Below, in pieces: positions 1 to 8,871 of a stretch of DNA of 36,459 bases. The notes beneath the pieces are model-generated. The model did not search any database, had not been told where the DNA came from, and worked only from the letters and a program-made list of their open reading frames with translations. This DNA is from Gallionella sp. Its GTDB lineage: Bacteria; Pseudomonadota; Gammaproteobacteria; Burkholderiales; Gallionellaceae. The position numbers were made by a program, and so were the translations under genes. The stretch is from NCBI GenBank assembly GCA_025350405.1, contig JANXXX010000075.1, positions 1-36,459 on the forward strand, given 5' to 3'. Numbering within the stretch: position 1 is the first letter of the stretch; every line of letters begins with the position of its first letter.

Positions 1-17
1 TCGGCTTATCCTATACA

Positions 18-82
18 TGTTGCAGTCTCGGTTGTTGAGTTGGCGCTCCGGGTTTTATCCCATTCAACCTTGTACTGCAACA
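18..82. repeat. Inverted repeat upstream of lpdA
   Basis: Perfect 9-base arms TGTTGCAGT (18-26) and ACTGCAACA (74-82) enclose 47 bases. The loop is long and no T-run follows, so a simple intrinsic terminator for an upstream gene is doubtful. It could be a protein-binding or processing structure in the gap before lpdA. Only the symmetry is seen; the function is unknown. Confidence 0.35.
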
Positions 83-157
83 CTCTTAACTGGTTACATA
101 AAAATTATCCCGGACAGCAGTGCGCCTTCGCGGGAATGACGATCAAACGGAGAGAAC

Positions 158-1936
158 ATGAGCCAAACCATCGAAGTAAAAGTACCGGACATCGGCGATT
201 TCAAAGACGTAGCGGTCATCGAAATATTTGTAAAGGCCGGTGACAAAGTCGAGGCGGAGCAATCGCTGATCACGCTGGAAACCGACAAGGCCGCGATGGA
301 AGTGCCCTGCCCAGCCGCAGGCGTGGTGAAAGCACTCAAGGTCAAGGTCGGCGATAAAGTTTCGGAAGGCAGCGTGATCCTGACCCTGGAGAGCAGCGCG
401 GCAATCACCACTCCCGCTGCGAAATCAGCAGCCAGTGCGCCGAGTTTGGCGGCGGCTTCCAATAACAAATCTTCCGCTCCTGCGCCTGCATCGGCTCCCG
501 CCCCAATATCCTTCGCCAAAGGTGACATCCATGCCGAGGTGCTGGTGCTCGGCGCAGGTCCTGGCGGCTACACTGCTGCGTTCCGCGCTGCCGACCTCGG
601 CAAGCAAGTGGTGCTGATCGAGAAGCATGTCAATTTGGGCGGTGTGTGCCTGAACGTCGGTTGCATTCCATCCAAGGCACTGCTGCATATCGCAAAGGTT
701 ATTACCGAAGCGGAAGAGGTGTCACAACATGGCGTGACGTTTGGCAAGCCAAAATTTGATATCGATGCCATCCGCGCGTGGAAGGAAAACGTCATCGCCA
801 AATCCACCAGCGGATTGGCCATGCTTGCCAAGCAACGCAAAGTGCAGGTAGTGCAAGGCACCGCGAAATTCACTTCACCGAACAGTTTGACCGTAGCAAC
901 CAAAGACGGCAATAAGACCATCAGCTTCGATACCGCCATCATCGCCGCCGGCTCCAGCGTGGCGCGCATCCCCGGCTTCCCTTATGACGATCCGCGCATC
1001 ATCGACTCCACCGGCGCTTTGCAATTGCAGGATGTGCCCAAGCGCATGCTGATCATCGGTGGCGGCATCATCGGGCTGGAAATGGCGACTGTGTATGACG
1101 CGCTCGGCGCAAAGATTTCCGTGGTCGAATTGATGGATCAACTGATGCCGGGTGCGGACAAGGACATGGTCAAGCCGCTGCACACGCGTATCGCGAAACG
1201 CTACGAGGCGATCTACCTGAAGACCAAGGTCACCAAGATCGAAGCGAAGAAGGATGGACTCAAAGTCACCTTCGAAGGTGAACAGGCCCCCGAGCCGCAA
1301 CTCTACGACCGCGTGCTGATGGCAGTTGGTCGCCGCCCGAACGGGCGCGATATCGGCGCGGACGCCGCCGGCGTGGCCGTCAACGAGCGCGGCTTCATTC
1401 CGGTCGACAAGCAAATGCGTACCAATGTGCCGCACATCTTTGCGATTGGTGACGTCGTCGGCGACCCGATGCTGGCACACAAAGCGGTGCATGAAGGCAA
1501 GGTCGCGGCGGAAGTCATCGCCGGACACAAAGCGTTCTTCGAGCCGCTGACCATCCCTTCAGTCGCGTACACCGACCCGGAGGTCGCATGGATGGGACTG
1601 ACCGAAACGCAAGCCAAGGCACAAGGCATCGAATACGAAAAAGCTTCGTTCCCGTGGGCCGCCTCCGGCCGCGCAGGATCGATAGGTCGTAGCGAGGGGG
1701 CAACCAAGGTGCTGCTCGACCCGACCACCCGCCGCATCCTCGGCGCGGGCATCGTCGGTGTGAATGCAGGTGAATTGATTGCCGAAGCAGTGCTTGCACT
1801 GGAAATGGGCGCTGACATGGAAGACATCGGCCTGACGATACATCCCCACCCGACACTATCGGAAACATTGTGCTTCGCGGCTGAGATGGCGGAAGGCACG
1901 ATCACCGACATCATCGCACCGAAGAAGAGACACTAA
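158..1936 (+). CDS. lpdA: Dihydrolipoamide dehydrogenase (E3) with N-terminal lipoyl domain
   Basis: This is the E3 component of a 2-oxoacid dehydrogenase complex, reoxidising dihydrolipoyl groups with NAD+ in the cytoplasm. The 592 residues are longer than the usual E3 (about 470) because of an extra lipoyl domain at 1-80, with the lipoylated Lys44 in ETDKAAME, and an Ala/Pro/Ser-rich swinging linker at about 82-120. The FAD-binding GAGPGG motif lies at 132-137 and the redox-active disulfide Cys164/Cys169 in [13 protein letters not shown]. The NAD-binding GGGIIGLE motif follows, and the His-Glu catalytic pair is in HPHPTLSE near the C-terminus. GGAGAG at 149-154 sits four bases before the ATG, which fixes the start. 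Lipoyl-E3 fusions are typical of the pyruvate dehydrogenase operon in beta-proteobacteria, so aceE/aceF probably lie just to the left. A small membrane protein gene follows after six bases. Confidence 0.95.
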   Translation: MSQTIEVKVPDIGDFKDVAVIEIFVKAGDKVEAEQSLITLETDKAAMEVPCPAAGVVKALKVKVGDKVSEGSVILTLESSAAITTPAAKSAASAPSLAAASNNKSSAPAPASAPAPISFAKGDIHAEVLVLGAGPGGYTAAFRAADLGKQVVLIEKHVNLGGVCLNVGCIPSKALLHIAKVITEAEEVSQHGVTFGKPKFDIDAIRAWKENVIAKSTSGLAMLAKQRKVQVVQGTAKFTSPNSLTVATKDGNKTISFDTAIIAAGSSVARIPGFPYDDPRIIDSTGALQLQDVPKRMLIIGGGIIGLEMATVYDALGAKISVVELMDQLMPGADKDMVKPLHTRIAKRYEAIYLKTKVTKIEAKKDGLKVTFEGEQAPEPQLYDRVLMAVGRRPNGRDIGADAAGVAVNERGFIPVDKQMRTNVPHIFAIGDVVGDPMLAHKAVHEGKVAAEVIAGHKAFFEPLTIPSVAYTDPEVAWMGLTETQAKAQGIEYEKASFPWAASGRAGSIGRSEGATKVLLDPTTRRILGAGIVGVNAGELIAEAVLALEMGADMEDIGLTIHPHPTLSETLCFAAEMAEGTITDIIAPKKRH

Positions 1937-1942
1937 GCAACT

Positions 1943-2374
1943 TTGGAATCCCTCACCGGCTGGATCAGCAGCGACATCAGCCTGTGGGGGCTGTTCATCT
2001 CCAGCTTCCTCGCGGCCACGTTGTTACCCGGCGGCTCCGAAGCTGTGTTGTTCGGCGTGCTCAAGGCCTATCCCGAAACGCTGTGGACTGCACTGTTCGT
2101 CGCCACCATCGGCAACACACTGGGCGGCATGGTGACTTTCGCCATGGGCTGGCTGCTGCCGCAGACCCAGCAACTCAAGCATGTGGAAAAGCTGCGCCGC
2201 TATGGCACACCGGTATTGCTGCTCGCATGGGTGCCGCTGATCGGTGATGCGCTGTGCCTCGCCGCCGGATGGCTGCGACTGAACCCGTGGCAGGCTGCAC
2301 TGTTCATGGCTATCGGCAAGCTCGCACGCTATGGACTGATTGTGGCGACTATGTCATACCCATTGAGCAACTAA
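1943..2374 (+). CDS. YqaA/DedA-like small membrane protein
   Basis: A 143-residue integral membrane protein of the VTT/DedA superfamily (YqaA group), whose better-studied members are linked to membrane lipid scrambling and envelope homeostasis. The hydrophobic segments lie at about residues 14-35, 46-70, 87-107 and 115-137. The pattern LPGGSEAVL, GNTLGGMVTFAMG and WVPLIGDALCLAAGWLR matches the conserved re-entrant glycine-rich motifs of the family. The start is a TTG six bases after the lpdA stop and no strong ribosome site is visible, so it is probably translated by coupling to lpdA. The first ATG in frame would remove two membrane segments, which supports the TTG. Its link to pyruvate dehydrogenase is likely only positional. 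Confidence 0.75.
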   Translation: MESLTGWISSDISLWGLFISSFLAATLLPGGSEAVLFGVLKAYPETLWTALFVATIGNTLGGMVTFAMGWLLPQTQQLKHVEKLRRYGTPVLLLAWVPLIGDALCLAAGWLRLNPWQAALFMAIGKLARYGLIVATMSYPLSN

Positions 2375-2391
2375 CGCGATAACAGTATAGT
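2363..2391 (+). promoter_or_regulatory. Sigma-70-like promoter for the GspE/PilB-type ATPase gene
   Basis: TTGAGC (2363-2368) and TATAGT (2386-2391) are separated by exactly 17 bases, 28 bases before the downstream ATG. The -35 box overlaps the last codons of the preceding membrane protein gene. This suggests the ATPase is transcribed independently of lpdA. Confidence 0.5.
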
Positions 2392-2418
2392 CTGGCGTAG
2401 CTATTGGAGGAGTCCCGC

Positions 2419-4200
2419 ATGGAGCAGATGAACACGCACGAACACAAATTAACATTACCAGAACTTCTGGGCATGCTAATTGCCGATAGCATTATCAGCC
2501 AGGCTATTGCCGATGCAATAGTTGCCGAACGTCGCGGTCAACGCTTGGGCGTCCATCCTCTCCTGGTCATTGCCCGGCAGAATTTGAAATCGCTGTTGCC
2601 ACCGCATAAAGTGCTGAATTCGGATGTGCTGGCAGAATGGCTTGCCGTACGCGTCGGCCTTGAATATTTCCACATCGATCCGCTGAAGATCGACTTTTCT
2701 GCTGTCACTGACATCATGTCCAACGACTATGCCACGCGTTTCGGCATACTGCCGGTGCAAATGACGCAAACTGAAGTGGTCATCGCCACCTCCGAACCAT
2801 TCCTGCGCGACTGGGAAAAAGTACTCCAACACACCCTACGCAGAGACATCCGCCGCGTCATCGCCACACCGGAAGATATCAGCCGCTATCTGGTCGAGTT
2901 CTACAATCTGGCGCGCTCGGTGAAGAATGCGGCTCAGACCAACAAACAGAACAAATCCGGGCAAGCTTCGTTCGAGCAATTGGTCGAACTGGGCAAGACC
3001 AAGCAGCAGTTCGACGCCAACGACCAGCACATCGTCACGATCGTTGACTGGCTGTGGCAGTACGCTTTTGAGCAGCGCGCCTCAGACATTCACATCGAGC
3101 CCAGGCGCGATATCGGGCTGGTGCGTTTCCGCATCGACGGCGTGCTGCATCAGGTGTATCAGATCCCGATGTCGGTGATGGTTGCGATGACCAGCCGGAT
3201 CAAGCTGCTCGGGCGTATGGACGTCATCGAAAAACGCCGCCCTCAGGACGGCCGCATCAAGACGCGCACTGCCGACGGCCAGGAAGTGGAGTTGCGCTTG
3301 TCCACGCTGCCGACTGCATTCGGCGAAAAACTGGTGATGCGCATCTTCGACCCGGAAGTACTGGTGCGCGATTTTTCCGAACTGGGTTTTTCCGACGAGG
3401 ATCGCGCACGCTGGGACAAGATGACCTCGCAGCCGAACGGCATCATTCTCGTCACCGGCCCGACCGGTTCAGGCAAAACCACCACGCTGTATTCCACGCT
3501 CAAACACCTGGCAACACCCGAGGTCAATGTCTGCACCATCGAAGACCCGATCGAAATGGTCGAGCCTGCGTTCAACCAGATGCAGGTACAAAGCGGCATC
3601 GACCTCAATTTCGTCGATGGCCTGCGCGCACTGATGCGGCAAGACCCAGACATCATCATGGTCGGCGAGATACGCGACCTGCAAACCGCCGACATGGCGA
3701 TCCAAGCCGCACTGACCGGCCACCTCGTGCTCTCCACACTGCACACCAACGATGCACCATCGGCCATCACCCGTCTGCTCGATCTCGGCGTCGCGCCCTT
3801 CATGATCAACGCTACAGTGCTCGGCATCATGGCACAGCGGCTGGTTCGCACGCTGTGTCCGCATTGCAAAAAACCGCTTCCGCTGCAAGACGAGGAGAGC
3901 AAATTTTGGGATGACCTCGTCGCTCCGTGGAAAACCAGCCGCCCGCCCCAGTTGCAACATGAAGAAGGTTGCCTCGAATGCCGCATGACGGGCTATCAAG
4001 GGCGCGTCGGCATCTATGAAATCCTGATGATGTCCCCCGAGATACGCAAGCTCGTCACTCCGACTACCGACCTCGCACGTGTCCGTGAAGTGGCTTACCG
4101 CGAAGGCATGAAACCGCTGCGCATCTCCGGCGCAATGAAAATTGCAGCAGGAACAACAACGCTGGAAGAAGTCATCAAGGTCGCGCCACCAGCAACCTAG
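2419..4200 (+). CDS. GspE/PilB-family secretion/pilus ATPase, orphan
   Basis: A hexameric cytoplasmic ATPase of the type II secretion/type IV pilus assembly family, 593 residues. An N-terminal MshEN-like region (about 10-140) precedes the catalytic core. Walker A is GPTGSGKTTT at about 346-355, the Asp and Walker B boxes include DPDIIMVGEIRD at about 409-420, and the His box HTNDAPSAITRL follows. A zinc-binding tetracysteine is intact: Cys480/Cys483 (CPHC) and Cys518/Cys521 (CLEC). I chose ATG 2419 because GGAGG (2406-2410) lies eight bases upstream; an in-frame TTG at 2404 would put the ribosome site inside the gene. No gspF/pilC, pseudopilin or secretin gene is nearby, so this is an orphan copy. 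It could serve a type IV pilus, a type II system or MSHA-like machinery encoded elsewhere; the sequence alone does not decide between these. Confidence 0.88.
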   Translation: MEQMNTHEHKLTLPELLGMLIADSIISQAIADAIVAERRGQRLGVHPLLVIARQNLKSLLPPHKVLNSDVLAEWLAVRVGLEYFHIDPLKIDFSAVTDIMSNDYATRFGILPVQMTQTEVVIATSEPFLRDWEKVLQHTLRRDIRRVIATPEDISRYLVEFYNLARSVKNAAQTNKQNKSGQASFEQLVELGKTKQQFDANDQHIVTIVDWLWQYAFEQRASDIHIEPRRDIGLVRFRIDGVLHQVYQIPMSVMVAMTSRIKLLGRMDVIEKRRPQDGRIKTRTADGQEVELRLSTLPTAFGEKLVMRIFDPEVLVRDFSELGFSDEDRARWDKMTSQPNGIILVTGPTGSGKTTTLYSTLKHLATPEVNVCTIEDPIEMVEPAFNQMQVQSGIDLNFVDGLRALMRQDPDIIMVGEIRDLQTADMAIQAALTGHLVLSTLHTNDAPSAITRLLDLGVAPFMINATVLGIMAQRLVRTLCPHCKKPLPLQDEESKFWDDLVAPWKTSRPPQLQHEEGCLECRMTGYQGRVGIYEILMMSPEIRKLVTPTTDLARVREVAYREGMKPLRISGAMKIAAGTTTLEEVIKVAPPAT

Positions 4201-4282
4201 TCCCGGCAAAAAACCATGGCTTTCCCCTGTCATTCAAGATGAGCGCCACATTCAACAAGTCGCTAAGCCTCATGTTTGATAA

Positions 4283-4303
4283 ACGCCTACAAGGCGTGTT
4301 CTT
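4283..4303 (+). terminator. Possible terminator after the ATPase gene
   Basis: A short stem ACGCC (4283-4287)/GGCGT (4293-4297) with loop TACAA is followed by GTTCTTC, a weak T-rich tail. It lies in the 172-base gap between the ATPase gene and mscL, where termination would be expected. The short stem and broken T-run make this a weak call. Confidence 0.35.
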
Positions 4304-4372
4304 CATTATGTTCTTCACATATGTTAACGTCAGATTCGGCGACTGATTTAATAACCATCAAGGGGAATAATC

Positions 4373-4765
4373 ATGGGCATGATCCAGGAATTCAAAGAGT
4401 TTGCAGTCAAGGGAAATGTAGTTGATATGGCCGTCGGAGTAATTATCGGCGCCGCATTCGGGAAAATCGTTTCTTCCTTAGTAACCGATGTCCTCATGCC
4501 TCCAATAGGTGTGCTGGTTGGCGGTGTGGATTTCTCGAAATTGTCTTTTACTTTGTTGGCAGCAACCGCAACTGCGCCTACTGTTGTGATCAGCTACGGT
4601 AAATTCATACAAACAGTTGTGGACTTCACGATTATTGCTGCGGTTATTTTCATGGTCATCAAAGGCATCAACTCGATGAAGATGAAAGCCGAGCAAGCAG
4701 CCCCAGCGGCACCGCCGGCACAAGAAGTACTGCTGAGAGAAATCCGTGATTTGCTGAAAAAATAA
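4373..4765 (+). CDS. mscL: Large-conductance mechanosensitive channel
   Basis: MscL is a homopentameric inner-membrane channel that opens under extreme membrane tension to release solutes during hypo-osmotic shock. At 130 residues it has the family's usual length. The N-terminal amphipathic helix [20 protein letters not shown] leads into TM1, whose gate-forming small residues are in [17 protein letters not shown]2 (about 80-100) ends in [11 protein letters not shown]. The Ala/Pro linker is followed by the C-terminal helical bundle ([13 protein letters not shown]). An AAGGGG ribosome site lies about eight bases before the ATG. acyP follows 12 bases after the stop, and the pair are probably co-transcribed. 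Confidence 0.95.
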   Translation: MGMIQEFKEFAVKGNVVDMAVGVIIGAAFGKIVSSLVTDVLMPPIGVLVGGVDFSKLSFTLLAATATAPTVVISYGKFIQTVVDFTIIAAVIFMVIKGINSMKMKAEQAAPAAPPAQEVLLREIRDLLKK

Positions 4766-4777
4766 TTCAGCGGAAAC

Positions 4778-5044
4778 ATGAAGACGCTACGCCTTGTCAT
4801 TCATGGCCGCGTACAAGGCGTATTCTTCCGCGACTCGATGCGCATTGAAGCACAAAGACTTGGAGTTACAGGCTGGGTGCGCAACAATAGCGATGGCACG
4901 GTGGAAGCCGCGGTGCATGGCGAACCCGCCGCCGTGGACGCCATCATGCTCTGGGCGCGGCGCGGCCCGCCGCACGCACAGGTAACGCGGGTCGAGATCG
5001 AGCCGGATGAGGGCAGTTACACTAGCTTCGAGGTTATCGGGTAA
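4778..5044 (+). CDS. acyP: Acylphosphatase
   Basis: A small cytoplasmic enzyme that hydrolyses acyl phosphates such as acetyl phosphate or carbamoyl phosphate. The 88 residues match the family. The phosphate-binding loop GRVQGVFFR carries the catalytic Arg, and the catalytic Asn lies in GWVRNNSDGTVE. The C-terminal beta strand (TSFEVIG) is complete. It follows mscL after 12 bases with GCGGAAAC just before the ATG, suggesting a two-gene transcript. No functional link to the channel is evident. Confidence 0.93.
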   Translation: MKTLRLVIHGRVQGVFFRDSMRIEAQRLGVTGWVRNNSDGTVEAAVHGEPAAVDAIMLWARRGPPHAQVTRVEIEPDEGSYTSFEVIG

Positions 5045-5050
5045 TCATCT

Positions 5051-5128
5051 AGCAAAAGGCACTGGGGGCGATTTCATTTTCAACCATATCATCAACTCTC
5101 AAAAATAATTTAACTTCGGTACCTTTGG
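5051..5128. repeat. Imperfect direct repeat, left copy
   Basis: About 78 bases starting AGCAAAAGGCACTGGGGGCG and ending CGGTACCTTTGG. It aligns with 5896-5972 in the same orientation: 20 of the first 25 positions agree, and the blocks CTCAAAAA and GGTACCTTT are shared. The left copy abuts the 3' end of the minus-strand gene between the copies. This is a diverged duplication or the scar of a cassette-like insertion. Confidence 0.6.
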
Positions 5129-5131
5129 ACT

Positions 5132-5890
5132 TTAGGGCGTGTTAAGCAATTCAAGTTTTGGTGTATCCCAAGTACTTCCTAACTTCATTTTCAATGATAT
5201 TGATGCTGCGCCGCCGTCCCCCATCACCCCAATGTCGATTCTGAATGTATCGTTCGCGTTAAATACATTTTTTGCTCTTGTTGGAATAGTTCCGCTGGCA
5301 GTACATGGCCAAAAAATATTGTTTTCTGGAATACAAAAAATATCAAGATATTGAGGGACGCCATTTTGGATAGTTATTGGATTTGCGTTTCCTCTGTTTG
5401 CCCAAGTCAAATCCAATCGCTCATCAAATTCTGTCGCTTCCCATTTATCGTTGGATAACTTGAATACTCCGCGCAAATATCCCACGCAATTTGTCACGCT
5501 TGATTCACATATGGGAAGAGCCCTAATAAATAGAGCATTATTCGTATCTCCTAAAAGAGTTTTATGTGCACAGCCGCTATTCTTCGGATCAAACTCAAGA
5601 CGTATTTTTGGACGTGCAGCTTCTTCAAATTCCTCAATTTTTTCCTTCTCTGCCAGCCATAAACGAAAAGGAGAAATAAAGACAAACAGGAATATAACCC
5701 AAAGGCCAATAGTCCATTCCCACATCTCTCCACTTTTAGTGAGTTTCAGATTAATGCCCAATGCGGCTAGAAACGCGAAAGCGAGCGCAATAAGAGCAAG
5801 GATGATGGTGCGCATTAGCTCACCCCGCTCGAAAGCATGCAAAGATTGCTTTACTAATCCTACAAAGTATTGGGCTAGGCGATTGTTCAT
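5132..5890 (-). CDS. Unknown membrane-anchored protein in an AT-rich islet
   Basis: I do not recognise this 252-residue protein. Two hydrophobic segments lie at about residues 27-50 and 57-78, followed by a charged stretch rich in Glu/Lys (AEKEKIEEFEEAARP) and a soluble domain of about 150 residues, probably beta-rich, with isolated Cys residues. A topology with two N-terminal helices and a cytoplasmic domain is plausible. Sample rows in this gene count about 35-38% GC by hand, well below the flanking genes. It is bracketed by imperfect direct repeats (5051-5128 and 5896-5972), pointing to acquisition as a single-gene unit. The first ATG (5888-5890) was kept; an internal Met at residue 26, just before the first membrane segment, is an alternative. 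Confidence 0.6.
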   Translation of the reverse strand: MNNRLAQYFVGLVKQSLHAFERGELMRTIILALIALAFAFLAALGINLKLTKSGEMWEWTIGLWVIFLFVFISPFRLWLAEKEKIEEFEEAARPKIRLEFDPKNSGCAHKTLLGDTNNALFIRALPICESSVTNCVGYLRGVFKLSNDKWEATEFDERLDLTWANRGNANPITIQNGVPQYLDIFCIPENNIFWPCTASGTIPTRAKNVFNANDTFRIDIGVMGDGGAASISLKMKLGSTWDTPKLELLNTP

Positions 5891-5895
5891 TTAGT

Positions 5896-5972
5896 AGTAA
5901 AAGCTACCGGGGTCGATTTCTTATTCATATTTGCCTTCATCCCTCAAAAATTTTGACCTTGGTACCTTTAGG
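5896..5972. repeat. Imperfect direct repeat, right copy
   Basis: The partner of 5051-5128, starting AGTAAAAGCTACCGGGGTCG and ending TTGGTACCTTTAGG. It lies immediately upstream of the unknown minus-strand gene and so probably includes its leader or promoter. The centre between the shared end blocks is poorly conserved. Confidence 0.6.
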
Positions 5973-5994
5973 TTGTACTACATCTTAAAAACAC

Positions 5995-7440
5995 TTACTT
6001 CCCCTGCAACATCCGCAGTCCCCACCCCACACCAAACCCAGTCACGTCGCTGGCCACGCTGCCCAGCCCGCCTTCGCAGCGGCTGGAGGACAAATCCACA
6101 TGCAGCCACGGCACGTCGTGTTCCAGGAAGCGTTTCAGGAAGCGCGCAGCGAGGATGTGGTCGGCTTCGCCATCCAGCGTGCATTGCTTGATGTCGGCGA
6201 CTTTGGAATCCAGCGCGGGTTCGTAATCGTCGTCCATTGGGAAGGCGCACAGCCGTTCGCCGCATTGCTGTCCGGCCTGCACGGCCTGTTGCAGCAATGC
6301 TTCGCGGTTGCCAAGCACGCCGCTGTAACGCGCCCCCAAGGCGACGGCCATGCTGCCTGTGAGCGTGGCGAAGTCGATCAGCAGGTCTGGTTTTGCGCGC
6401 GAGGCCAGCGTGAACGTGTCGGCCAGCACCATGCGCCCTTCGGCATCGGTGTGCATCACTTCGATGGTGGTGCCGTTCAGCGCCTTGACGATGTCGTTCT
6501 GCTTGTAGGCTTTCGGGCTGATGTGGTTTTGCGCGATGGCCAGCCAGCAGTCGATGTTGACCGGCAGCTTTTGTTGCGTGGCGGCGAGCAGGATGCCGAG
6601 CGCGACCGCCGAACCGTTCATGTCCTCGTGCATGCCGTGCATGTGACGCGCGGGTTTTAGATTGTGCCCACCGGTGTCGAAGCAGATGCCCTTGCCGACC
6701 AGCGCCACGGTGTGTTTCGCCTTGGCATGGCGATAGCGCAGATGCACGATCACGGCATCTTCTTCGTTACTGCCCTGCGCCACCGCGACGAACGCGCCCG
6801 CGCCCATCTTGCGCAGCGCTTTCAGGTCGAATTCCTTGAGCTGCCAACCGTTCTGTTTGGCGAGCTCCTTGATGAGCTTGCGGTACAGCGTGGGGGTGAG
6901 TTCGTTGGGCGGCTGCACGGTGAGAGTGCGGCACAACAGATTGCCTTCAGCCTGCGCCTTGAGTGCGGCAAAACTTTTAGTGTCGGCGTAACCGTATAGC
7001 GCGATCTTTTGCAACGGCTTGCGAGTGTCTTTCTTTTTGTGCACCGGCAGTGGCGCGCCGTTCACCCACGCCGCATACACCGCCGCTTCTGCGGCCTGTT
7101 GGCGTTGCGCCGCATCGCCCTGCACGACAATGTTGACGCTGGCCGGTTGCTCGTCCAGCAGCAATTGCATAGCCTTGCGCGCCTGGGTCTGTATTGCAAA
7201 ATTCGTTTTGCTGAAATCCAGCATCGCCCAGGCGATCAGGCTGCCGTCTGCATGATTTGCGGCGATGGGCGCATCGGCGAATTCATCGGCCTTGATGTTG
7301 CGACGCTTGAGCACGGCGGCCAGCAGGTCGCTATGCGGCACGTCCTTGGGTAGAGTCTTGCCCTTGGGCAGCAGCACCAGCAAGTGGGCTGCGTTCAGGG
7401 CTTTGGGCAGGCTAAGTGTGGCGGTCAGTTGTGCTAGCAT
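5995..7440 (-). CDS. M17-family leucyl aminopeptidase
   Basis: A cytoplasmic dizinc aminopeptidase that releases N-terminal residues in peptide turnover; 481 residues, with an N-terminal regulatory/macro-like domain (about 1-150) and a C-terminal catalytic domain. All catalytic and metal-binding positions are present and fall on the bovine lens enzyme's numbering: Lys250 and Asp255 in [10 protein letters not shown], Lys262 in HNLKP, Asp273 in HEDM, and Asp332, Glu334 and Arg336 in DAEGR. The family's usual MxxDMGG appears as HEDMNGSA, a minor variation. GAGG lies six bases before the ATG at 7438-7440. It diverges from thyA across a 136-base gap. PepA can also bind DNA in E. coli, but nothing here shows that role. 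Confidence 0.9.
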   Translation of the reverse strand: MLAQLTATLSLPKALNAAHLLVLLPKGKTLPKDVPHSDLLAAVLKRRNIKADEFADAPIAANHADGSLIAWAMLDFSKTNFAIQTQARKAMQLLLDEQPASVNIVVQGDAAQRQQAAEAAVYAAWVNGAPLPVHKKKDTRKPLQKIALYGYADTKSFAALKAQAEGNLLCRTLTVQPPNELTPTLYRKLIKELAKQNGWQLKEFDLKALRKMGAGAFVAVAQGSNEEDAVIVHLRYRHAKAKHTVALVGKGICFDTGGHNLKPARHMHGMHEDMNGSAVALGILLAATQQKLPVNIDCWLAIAQNHISPKAYKQNDIVKALNGTTIEVMHTDAEGRMVLADTFTLASRAKPDLLIDFATLTGSMAVALGARYSGVLGNREALLQQAVQAGQQCGERLCAFPMDDDYEPALDSKVADIKQCTLDGEADHILAARFLKRFLEHDVPWLHVDLSSSRCEGGLGSVASDVTGFGVGWGLRMLQGK

Positions 7441-7491
7441 TAGAGCCTCGGAAATTGATGTGGTTTGTCATTATCCTAGAAAAACCAATTT

Positions 7492-7549
7492 GCCACTGAG
7501 ATCACAGAGAAAACCAGCTCTACGCCTATCTCTGTGTGTTCTCTGTGGC
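7492..7549. repeat. Palindromic CTCTGTG-type intergenic repeat before thyA
   Basis: Left arm 7492-7510 (GCCACTGAGATCACAGAGA) pairs imperfectly with right arm 7529-7549 (TCTCTGTG...CTCTGTGGC), giving a long hairpin 28 bases before the thyA ATG. Similar CTCTGTG palindromes are common dispersed intergenic elements in proteobacterial genomes. Here it would form in the thyA leader RNA if transcription starts upstream. Confidence 0.55.
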
Positions 7550-7576
7550 TTGAATTTACTAATTCTCAAATTCACC

Positions 7577-8371
7577 ATGCGCAATTATTTAGACCTGATG
7601 CAGCACGTGCTCGATCACGGCACAAAAAAATCCGACCGCACCGGCACCGGAACGACCAGTGTGTTCGGCTACCAGATGCGCTTCAACCTGGCGGAAGGAT
7701 TCCCACTGGTCACCACCAAGAAGTGCCATATGAAATCCATCGTGCACGAACTTCTGTGGTTTTTGCAGGGCGACACGAACATCAAGTATCTCAAGGACAA
7801 CGGCGTCAAGATATGGGACGAGTGGGCCGATGCAAACGGCAACCTCGGTCCGGTGTATGGCAAGCAGTGGCGCTCCTGGGCGACCGTGGATGGCCGCGTG
7901 GTGGATCAGATCAAAATGGCCGTCGATCAGATCAAGGGCAATCCCGATTCGCGCCGCATCATCGTTTCGGCTTGGAACGTCGGCGAACTCGACCAGATGG
8001 CGCTGGCACCCTGCCATGCGTTCTTCCAGTTCTATGTCGCGGATGGCAAATTGTCTTGCCAGTTATACCAGCGCAGTGCAGATATCTTCCTCGGCGTGCC
8101 GTTCAATATCGCCAGCTACGCGCTGCTGACCTTGATGATGGCTCAGGTGTGCGACTTGCAGCCCGGTGATTTCGTGCACACCTTCGGCGATGCGCATTTG
8201 TATTCCAACCACATGGAGCAGACAGCTTTGCAATTGTCGCGCGAGCCGCGTCCGCTGCCGACGATGCGCATCAATCCGGCCGTGAAAGATATTTTCGGAT
8301 TCAATTTCGAGGATTTCACACTGGAAGGCTACGATCCGCATCCGGCCATCAAAGCGCCCGTAGCAGTATGA
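7577..8371 (+). CDS. thyA: Thymidylate synthase
   Basis: Converts dUMP to dTMP using 5,10-methylene-tetrahydrofolate and releases dihydrofolate, which the next gene product recycles. The 264 residues equal the E. coli enzyme in length. The catalytic Cys146 lies in [12 protein letters not shown], and the dUMP/folate-binding blocks [34 protein letters not shown] and the C-terminal [10 protein letters not shown] are intact. The reading frame stays open upstream to 7265, but the family alignment begins at MRNYLDLM, so ATG 7577 is the start. It overlaps folA by the ATGA tetranucleotide, indicating translational coupling. Confidence 0.97.
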   Translation: MRNYLDLMQHVLDHGTKKSDRTGTGTTSVFGYQMRFNLAEGFPLVTTKKCHMKSIVHELLWFLQGDTNIKYLKDNGVKIWDEWADANGNLGPVYGKQWRSWATVDGRVVDQIKMAVDQIKGNPDSRRIIVSAWNVGELDQMALAPCHAFFQFYVADGKLSCQLYQRSADIFLGVPFNIASYALLTLMMAQVCDLQPGDFVHTFGDAHLYSNHMEQTALQLSREPRPLPTMRINPAVKDIFGFNFEDFTLEGYDPHPAIKAPVAV

Positions 8372-8868
8372 ATATGAAACAGCGCGTTTCGCTGATCGTG
8401 GCGATGGCAAACAACCGCGTGATCGGTGCCAATAACACGTTGCCCTGGCATTTGCCCGCCGACCTGAAGCACTTCAAGGCGCTCACGATGGGGCACCATA
8501 TCGTAATGGGGCGCAAGACTTATGAATCGATCGGCAAGCCTTTGCCGGGACGCACTTCAATAGTGGTGACACACAATGCAAATTATTCCGTGCCGGATGT
8601 GATCGTGATGAATTCGCTCGAAGCGGCGATCTCGGCTTGCGAGGGTGATGCAGAAATTTTTGTGATCGGCGGCGCGGAGCTTTATCGTCAGGCGATCGAT
8701 TTGGCCGACCGTATCTACCTGACCGAAATCGATGCAGACATATCAGGCGATGCACAGTTCATCGAACTCGACCGCACGATGTGGCAGGAGACCGAACGTG
8801 TGAGCCACGCGCCGGACGAGAAGAACGCGCACACTTATCACTTTGTGGTTTACGACAGAAAGCGCTAG
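8368..8868 (+). CDS. folA: Dihydrofolate reductase
   Basis: NADPH-dependent reduction of dihydrofolate to tetrahydrofolate, 166 residues, a standard chromosomal length. Visible family motifs are the start strand [16 protein letters not shown], the substrate-site [13 protein letters not shown] with the catalytic acidic residue, the NADPH-binding [16 protein letters not shown] and the glycine pair in VIGGAELY. The ATG overlaps the thyA stop by four bases, so the two folate-cycle enzymes are coupled. It ends three bases before the convergent outer-membrane protein gene. Confidence 0.96.
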   Translation: MNMKQRVSLIVAMANNRVIGANNTLPWHLPADLKHFKALTMGHHIVMGRKTYESIGKPLPGRTSIVVTHNANYSVPDVIVMNSLEAAISACEGDAEIFVIGGAELYRQAIDLADRIYLTEIDADISGDAQFIELDRTMWQETERVSHAPDEKNAHTYHFVVYDRKR

Positions 8869-8871
8869 TTT

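Noticed and set aside
110-145. CCTTCGCGGGAATGAC, resembling part of a dispersed intergenic repeat common in proteobacteria
   Set aside because: Only one arm is convincing and the paired arm is broken. It is too short to call as an element.
5137-5154. GTTAAGC resembling an integron attC core site beside the unknown gene
   Set aside because: It lies inside the end of the coding sequence, and no matching complementary core or integrase gene was seen. A 7-base degenerate core is expected by chance.
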